This document shows positions 58,040 to 64,000 of a stretch of 64,000 nucleotides of DNA, piece after piece. The notes under the pieces are model-generated. The model did not search any database. It worked only from the letters and a program-made list of their open reading frames with translations, and was not told the origin of the DNA. The position numbers and the translations under genes are program-made. The first letter of the stretch is position 1. Each line of letters begins with the position of its first letter. This stretch comes from Limnomonas spitsbergensis (Eukaryota > Chlorophyta > Chlorophyceae > Chlamydomonadales): NCBI GenBank assembly GCA_037349105.1, contig JAYJMM010000104.1, positions 716,001 to 780,000 on the forward strand, in the 5' to 3' direction.

Positions 58040-58797
58040 GTCCGGTTGACAGGCAATTATAGCTCAAGGACAGGCAATTATAGCTCAAGGAGAGGCAATG
58101 ATAGATCAAGGACAGGCAATTGTAGCTCAAGGACAGGCAATTATAGCTCAAGGACAGGCAATTATAGCTCAAGGACAGGCAATTATAGCTCAAGGACAGG
58201 CAATTACAGCTCAAGGACAGGCAATGATAGCTCAAGGACAGGCAATTATAGCTCAAGGACAGGCAATTACAGCTCAAGGACAGGCAATGATAGCTCAAGG
58301 ACGGGCAATTATAGCTCAAGGACAGGCAATTATAGCTCAAGGACAGGCAATTACAGCTCAAGGACAGGCAATTATAGCTCAAGGACAGGCAATTATAGCT
58401 CAAGGACAGGCAATTATAGCTCAAGGACAGGCAATTGCAGCTCAAGGACAGGCAATTATAGCTCAAGGACAGGCAATTATAGCTCAAGGACAGGCAATTA
58501 TAGCTCAAGGACAGGCAATTATAGCTCAAGGACAGGCAATTATAGCTCAAGGACAGGCAATTACAGCTCAAGGACAGGCAATTATAGCTCAAGGACAGGC
58601 AATTATAGCTCAAGGACAGGCAATTATAGCTCAAGGACAGGCAATTATAGCTCAAGGACAGGCAATTATAGCTCAAGGACAGGCAATTATAGCTCAAGGA
58701 CAGGCAATTACAGCTCAAGGACAGGCAATTATAGCTCAAGGACAGGCAATTATAGCTCAAGGACAGGCAATTATAGCTCAAGGACAGGCAATCCGAC
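58040..58797. repeat. 21-bp minisatellite, about 36 copies
   Basis: Near-perfect repeats of AATTATAGCTCAAGGACAGG plus C. Variation is almost confined to one place in the unit (TATAG/TACAG/TGATAG/TGCAG). The 21-bp period keeps three plus frames and one minus frame open, giving heptapeptides such as GQAIIAQ (plus) or LSLSYNC (minus). Recent, homogeneous expansion. Confidence 0.97.
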
Positions 58798-58799
58798 TC

Positions 58800-59806
58800 C
58801 CTCGATTTGCAAGATCAACAAGATCTGGTGCTAGGCGGAATTCTCCTTTGCCCGCACCAGCTTTCTTTCTCCCAGCTTCCTCCCAGCTTTCACTGCGATC
58901 CTTCACAGCGATCCTGGACAGTGACCTTCACAGCGATCCTTCACTGGATCCTTCACAGCTGGGGTTTGCAAGATCAGATTTGTCACGAAACGCCCAAGCA
59001 GAATGCAGCGACAGAGGTGCTTTTTCAAGCTGTCCAAGGCAAACAATTAAAAAAAATATCCAGGTCAGACAAGCTTAGCTTCCCACAGCGAGGAACTTGA
59101 TGGCAAGCAGCTGATCAGGCTGCAAAACCACTTTGTCCCTTTTGAAGGACACTGAGAGCGGGTATGCTCGGGGTTGCGAAGGAACGGCGACGGAGGTGAC
59201 TTTGTCCGTGGGTTGTGTTGCCGGGCGGACTCAGCTGGAAGGTGGTACGCCGAGAGCTCCTGGTCGGCTTTGCAACTCCTGGCCTATTTAGGTGGATATC
59301 TGCTTGGGACTGCTTGCCTGATTAGTCGTCTCGGATGGACGAGTAGTCAGGGATTGGCACCGTAGGTCGCGTGCTCTTCATGGCGAGCGCCGTAGATCAC
59401 GTCGGCTGAGGATGACCTGTGATCTGGATGGGGCTCGCTTGTCACTTGCTTATGCTATCACCACTTTCCGTGGTGCTAGACACTACTGCCTAGACTTGGC
59501 TGAAGTGTAAGGTACTGACTTAGTGGCAAGCAGAGGCTATTATCCGTGAGAGCTAGGGCTATACTCATTAAACCAGAGGCCTGTCCTTCAAAAGGGACAA
59601 AGAAAGTAGCAAGCTGGCACGCCGGGATTCAAAGGTCACGGCATGCCCTAATTACTGAGTACGGGAAATATTGTCTCAGGCCATCCCGAAAGTAGGATGC
59701 TGGGCTCCTGATCTAGATTCGGGGGCTCCGCAGAGAATCTGCGGAGTCACCGTGGCTGCAATCAGCGGCAATACGGAGCTGTCACGTATACTGCAATATA
59801 CTGTGA
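58800..59806. other. Right internal part of the 12.6-kb element, no gene seen
   Basis: Between the 21-bp array and the right arm shared with the nested copy. It contains short direct repeats (CCTTCACAGCGATCCT near 58899-58940) and no convincing ORF or domain. Confidence 0.4.
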
Positions 59807-60892
59807 CACTTGATATCAGTTACTCATTGACTGTGCTCCAACCTGCCTGCTAGCAGTGCACTAAAACTGGTAGGCACCAACTGTCCCTTGAGACAATCAA
59901 ACGCAAACACAATGGGCTTTGGGAGTCCACTTGACAGAATCACCAACTCGAATAAATATATGTTTTGAGATAAGTTGGCCATGCTGAGGGGCATGCCTCT
60001 AATTTTTTGAGGATGTTATATTGCCATGGTGGCCTCCATAGCTGAAGTATTACCTGATGTAAAGCCTAGGGTTGTGGCTCTGAAACCACCAGTGTTGTTT
60101 TTTCCATCCTTTCGCAAAACCAGTCCTCGGCAGATCTGGCTGGCTCAGCTCAGATAAGAAGGAGGGCCTGGAAGAAAGGACATGAAAATCGAGATGTGTG
60201 AATAAAGAGTGGATACCTGAATTAAGGCATTCTGGAACTCAGTGGCAGTGATATGGGAGCTTGCATGGCTGAGGGGCTGCATGGGGCAAGGGGCATGGCT
60301 TCCTGATAAGTATGATAAGCCACCTTTGCCCCAGATTTGCAGCCCCAGGAGTGGGGAATGGTGCAAAAATTGGGTGGGCAGTCTGAATGAGCTACCCTCA
60401 GGCTCTTTGAATCACATCATAGCAATCAGACAGGTTTGGAGTGAATTCCAATCTAACAAAGACAGCCCTGATGTGGGCCACATGGAAGGCCATGTCTGCA
60501 TGCATGTTGGATTGGCCAAATGACCCAGGGATGGTGGCAATGCCTCCGTCTATGCCCCACCTACACCCATTTAAGTTTATAAGGTAAGGTTCTACCTTAA
60601 CCGGGTTTTGGCCACTCTTCAGGCTCAGCCGCCGCAAGTTTGGTACCCAACGGGCCAGTTTTTGGCATCCAACTGCCATTCGGATTCAAATGATACCCCA
60701 ACAGGCCTCAATAACCGTGTATGACAAGCTAATTACAGCACTTGACGATGTAGCAACACACCAGGTCGATCGAGGCAGTTCCTAGAGAGATTACTTCAAA
60801 TGGCAGTTGGAACTGCTAGTGTGAACCAGGTTGGGACGGCGGGTCAAACCTCAGTACCCCTAAAACGTGTCGATACATCTGACCCGCCATGC

Positions 60893-61014
60893 ACGTTCCG
60901 GCCCTCCCTTGGGTTGGTGGCGCACGTCCCGGCCCTCCCGGGGGTCGGTGACACACGTCCCGGCCCTCCTGGGGGTCGGTGACACACGTCTCGGCCCTTC
61001 CGGGGCTCGTTATT
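60893..61014. repeat. ~30-bp minisatellite, right part
   Basis: Four units of the same GGGGTCGGTGACACACGTCC array seen at 47090-48309, resuming immediately after the right end of the 12.6-kb element. This shows that the element inserted into the array. Confidence 0.92.
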
Positions 61015-62018
61015 AGTTTGCGGTGGAAAGACGAGGTACTAGACGAGGTGAGCAACTGAGCGCGTCACGCAAGTCATGCGTGATGAAACGCACTATGTTC
61101 TGTTTCACTCTAATTCGGTTATGTGAAAGCAACGAAAATGACAAGGGACAACAAAGGGCAATCGAAATGCTATCGAAAATGACCATGGACAGAGAAAGAC
61201 AAGCGGAAGTTTTAAGCGCTTCAGTCCAACAGACATTCAGGCATGTTTTCAAAGTTTACACGGTTCCCCAATTTTTTCAAGGCGGACACTTCACGCAGTT
61301 GCTGCATTATCCATTGCACCATTTTCGTTAAAATCGGAGAAGGTAGAGAAGGTTTTCCTTCTCCGTGTGACGTGGACATGCACGTCACTCGGGGAAGATA
61401 CATCGAACGATCAGCGATAGCAATACATACACGTCCGATAATGAAACACTCCATTAGCAACAACGTCGCGAAAGCTTTGGATTCGATGCGGAGGACCACT
61501 CTTGCTTTCAACGGATTTCCGGGAGAAGTCGGAATTCACACGTTTTCACACGTTTGGCACTTTTGGCACTTCCACTTCACACGGGGAACATGCATCGAAC
61601 GATCAGCGATAGCGATAGACTTCTGGATAGACTTCCGATAGGGAAACATTACCAACAACGTCGCGAAAGATTTGCGAGCGACTGTCGAAAGCCTACCAGA
61701 AATTTTGCCAGCGACCCTACGTAAAAGCGGAACTTGTAGACCTGGCTACAGAAAACGTGACATTGTCGGGGAAATTCGGAATTCACACTTGTTCACACTG
61801 TTGGCACGGTGAATACATCGCACATGTCGTGCACGATCCAATAGTTTTTATTTGAATCGGAGAAGATTTTTTACCCTCAATCACTTACATACCTAGCTAC
61901 CTATATACCTACCTACACATTTACCCCTATTACCCCTTACGTTACGCTACGCTTCACACGGGAACATAAGAGCCTATCTCTTTTCCAACTCAGTTGAACT
62001 GCTAGATAACACGCGGTA
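61015..62018. repeat. Gene-free stretch with a ~95-bp direct duplication
   Basis: Blocks at about 61385-61480 and 61577-61675 share ATCGAACGATCAGCGATAGC and ACAACGTCGCGAAAG in the same order. The rest is unremarkable and probably contains the promoter of the gene at 62019. No exon was recognised. Confidence 0.6.
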
Positions 62019-63403
62019 ATGCACATACTACAGCGATTACGACAGGCGCTCATTGGTTTCCCGAGCATCAAAGCCGAACGGCTGTACGTTGAATACTTGG
62101 ACAGTGAAAAAACGCATACATGGCTAGGGCGGATGCTGGCAATGACGGTTATCGTCTTCTGCATGGTCACCCTCAAACAACACTCCAAGCCGCATGAATC
62201 GCAGCAGCGTGAAGCACAAGCTATCGGAACAGTGGCTGTGTCAGCAGCGACTCATCTCCCTTGTTGGCCTTTCAAGAATTATGCTGAGTTCACTGTCAGC
62301 TACGGCTCTCATATAATTTCTACGGCCACGTCCATGGCGCTGGTGCAGAACCTGTGCGTCGTCTCCGTGATGCTCGTGATATGGTCGAAGCTCATCCGTG
62401 CCAGGAAAGGCAATCTCACTGTTTTGGTGACAATGGCTCTGTTCTCGACAGTGAAATGGGTCATCTTCCTGGGAGACAGCAATGTCCTGTGGGGTCCGAT
62501 TTACGTCAAGCATGATGCCCAAGGTATGGGAACAATTTGATTACCGTAGTATGTGTGCTATGCATGAATCGTGGAGCATCCCATGCATGCATCCTTGCCT
62601 GCTGAACATGTGCACCCAGCAGCAGATGTGCATGCATGATAAGATGATCGCATGCCATGATGCATCCATGCATCTCAGGGAATTCCAAACAAAATTGTTA
62701 TGTGTCAGTAATTGCCTTTCAGCCGAACATAGTCCCGGTACATGCCTTCATATAGATGCCCTGAACCCTGGGGCATGGGACGAGGGCCCCCAATGAGGCT
62801 GTTGCATGTCTAGCAGTCTAGCACCTTTGGCTGAAAACATCCAGACGTGTACGCCCCCTCAAAAAGGAGGCTCCAACAGTGCATGCTAGAGCACATGCTC
62901 TCACAAAACCTTTGAGCAAGGCTGCCCAAAAGGCTGTGCTTCAACGCGCGCAGTCGACCCTCAAACTTCAATCCCTGACAACAGGAGGGCTAGATCATCA
63001 TTTGATCCGGTACCCATGCAAAAAAAAACGGGTCCAAAAGACAAATGAATGCTGCCATGCGGTACGGATTGGCTTCACCATTTTGGTATTATTCTGCAAT
63101 TGATTATGACGGCATACACCTCCCCTGTTTTGGTCCCTGTGCAGAAGGAGAGGCTGCTAAGCCCCAGGTCTTCACCCTGTTTTCCTTCGTGGCGTCGTTC
63201 CTGCTACCTGTCATAGCCTTCTACGCAGGCATCCCGGTGCCCATGTACCAGCAGGCGGTCGTGTGCCTGCTGATGGAGTGTTCCCAGTGCCTTATGCTAA
63301 CCATCAAGAACGCAAAGGACAGAACCGGAATTCCTGTGGTCTTTCTCGCGTGCGTGCGCGCTGGATGTGCCATGTCAGTCGGCTTGTTGACGGAAATAAT
63401 CAG
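62019..63403 (+). CDS. Unknown multi-pass membrane protein, first two exons (partial)
   Basis: Exon 1 is 62019-62523 (ATG at 62019, donor GTATGG) and exon 2 is 63145-63403 (acceptor GCAG, donor GTGTGC); they join in frame (K-H-D-A-Q-E-G-E) to about 254 aa. Hydrophobic segments: MLAMTVIVFCMVTL near residue 45, MALVQNLCVVSVMLVIW near 110, VLVTMALFSTVKWVIFLG near 135, then FTLFSFVASFLLPVIAFYAG, AVVCLLMECSQCLML and VVFLACVRAGCAMSVGLL in exon 2. The spacing suggests a six- or seven-helix protein continuing past the window. The helices carry no retinal lysine or other catalytic residue that I can identify. Family not recognised. The intron after exon 2 begins with the 76-bp repeat described separately. 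Confidence 0.7.
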
Positions 63404-64000
63404 GTGTGCAACCGTATGGGGGAAGCTGGGGTGTTTCCAGGGCCCTGGGACGAAACAATGCACCCCAGGAAATAATCAGGTGTGCAACCGTACGGGGGAA
63501 GCTGGGGTGTTTCCAGGGCCCTGGGACGAAACAATGCACCCCAGGAAATAATCAGGTGTGCAACCGTACGGGGGAAGCTGGGGTGTTTCCGGGGCCCTGG
63601 GGCGAAACAATGCACCCCAGGAAATAATCAGGTGTGCAACCGTATGGGGGAAGCTGGGGTGGTTCCGGGGCCCTGGGACGAAACAATGCACCCCCGGAAA
63701 TAATCAGGTGTGCAACCGTATGGGGGAAGCTGGGGTGGTTCCGGGGCCCTGGGGCAAAACAATGCACCCCAGGAAATAATCAGGTGTGCAACCGTACGGG
63801 GGAAGCTGGGGTGGTTCCGGGGCCCTGGGGCGAAACAATGCACCCCAGGAAATAACCAGGTGTGCAACCGTATGGGGGAAGCTGGGGTGGTTCCGGGTCC
63901 CTGGGACGAAACAATGCACCCCAGGAAATAATCAGGTGTGCAACCGTACGGGGGAAGCTGGGGTGGTTCCGGGGCCCTGGGGCGAAACAATGCACCCCAG
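63391..64000. repeat. 76-bp tandem repeat seeded from the exon 2 donor, 8 copies to the window edge
   Basis: Units start at GGAAATAATCAGGTGTGCAA at 63392, 63468, 63544, 63620, 63696, 63772, 63848 and 63924, an exact 76-bp period. The first 12 bases of the first unit are the end of exon 2 and the next are its splice donor, so every unit carries an intact copy of the exon edge and the GTGTGC donor. The array continues past 64000. Confidence 0.97.

Larger units (their letters stand above)
48310..60888. mobile_element. 12.6-kb element with terminal inverted repeats, inserted in the minisatellite
   Basis: The left end starts GGCGGGTCATATGTATCG at 48310. The right end is the complement of GGCGGGTCAGATGTATCG, ending at 60888. 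The same minisatellite lies on both outer sides (to 48309 and from 60895), which fixes the borders. Contents: gene-poor left part, a frameshifted reverse-transcriptase tail (50267-51506), a nested 1123-bp derivative (51661-52783), and minus-strand ORFs with amino-acid repeats (52846-58018). A 21-bp array (58040-58795) and a non-coding right arm complete it. No clean target duplication and no transposase motif were seen, so the superfamily is open. Confidence 0.75.

Noticed and set aside
57998..59078. Long plus-strand frames of TGNYSSR and GQAIIAQ heptads
   Set aside because: Product of a 21-bp minisatellite whose length is a multiple of three; several frames are open at once and none has a non-repeat domain.
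63391..64000. CRISPR-like regular repeat
   Set aside because: The period is uniform with no unique spacers, the organism is eukaryotic, and the unit is a copy of an exon edge and donor.

Overview
The window is nuclear DNA of a eukaryote, most likely a green alga (chlorophyte/prasinophyte grade). The support is: genes broken by many GT-AG introns; a plant/green-algal type telomere motif (TTTAGGG) as an interstitial tract; a RHD3/SEY1-type ER GTPase and a COG8 subunit of plant-like sequence; a TmcB-like PAS membrane protein of the kind common in algae; and a TGTAA element downstream of a gene. The species is not identified. Protein assignments come from recognising sequence, not from a search.

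Layout. 1-7446 (minus): a 21-exon TmcB-like membrane protein running off the left edge inside its PAS domain. 7447-10185: no gene seen. 10186-15104 (minus): COG8, 10 exons, reconstructed in frame to 604 aa. 15105-15277: a 173-bp gap between two divergent start codons. 15278-30074 (plus): SEY1/RHD3, 18 exons, reconstructed in frame to 859 aa. COG8 (Golgi tethering) and SEY1 (ER membrane fusion) are therefore head to head, and both serve the early secretory pathway. 30075-38981: a block of satellites and transposons, including a 4.2-kb inverted-repeat element with a 9-bp target duplication sitting inside an older MITE, and a 1.2-kb hAT-type element with a perfect 8-bp duplication. 38982-41000 (minus): a complete five-exon RTA1-family seven-helix membrane protein (298 aa). 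41850-45480 (minus): a decayed APE-type LINE with a duplicated 3' end. 45737-46732: a tRNA remnant and a PIF/Harbinger-type MITE. 46830-48309: G-rich repeats, a telomere-like tract and a roughly 30-bp minisatellite. That minisatellite is interrupted by a 12.6-kb element (48310-60888) with short terminal inverted repeats and resumes at 60895. The element holds a 1.1-kb internally deleted copy of itself, a frameshifted reverse-transcriptase tail and a run of minus-strand repeat-protein ORFs. 62019-64000 (plus): the first two exons of an unknown multi-pass membrane protein.

The most striking pattern is in the host introns. At no fewer than ten exon/intron boundaries in four unrelated genes, the exon edge together with its splice donor or acceptor has been tandemly copied into the intron, giving 2 to 8 or more diverging copies of a splice site. 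This looks like a genome-wide process of intron growth by junction-anchored tandem duplication.
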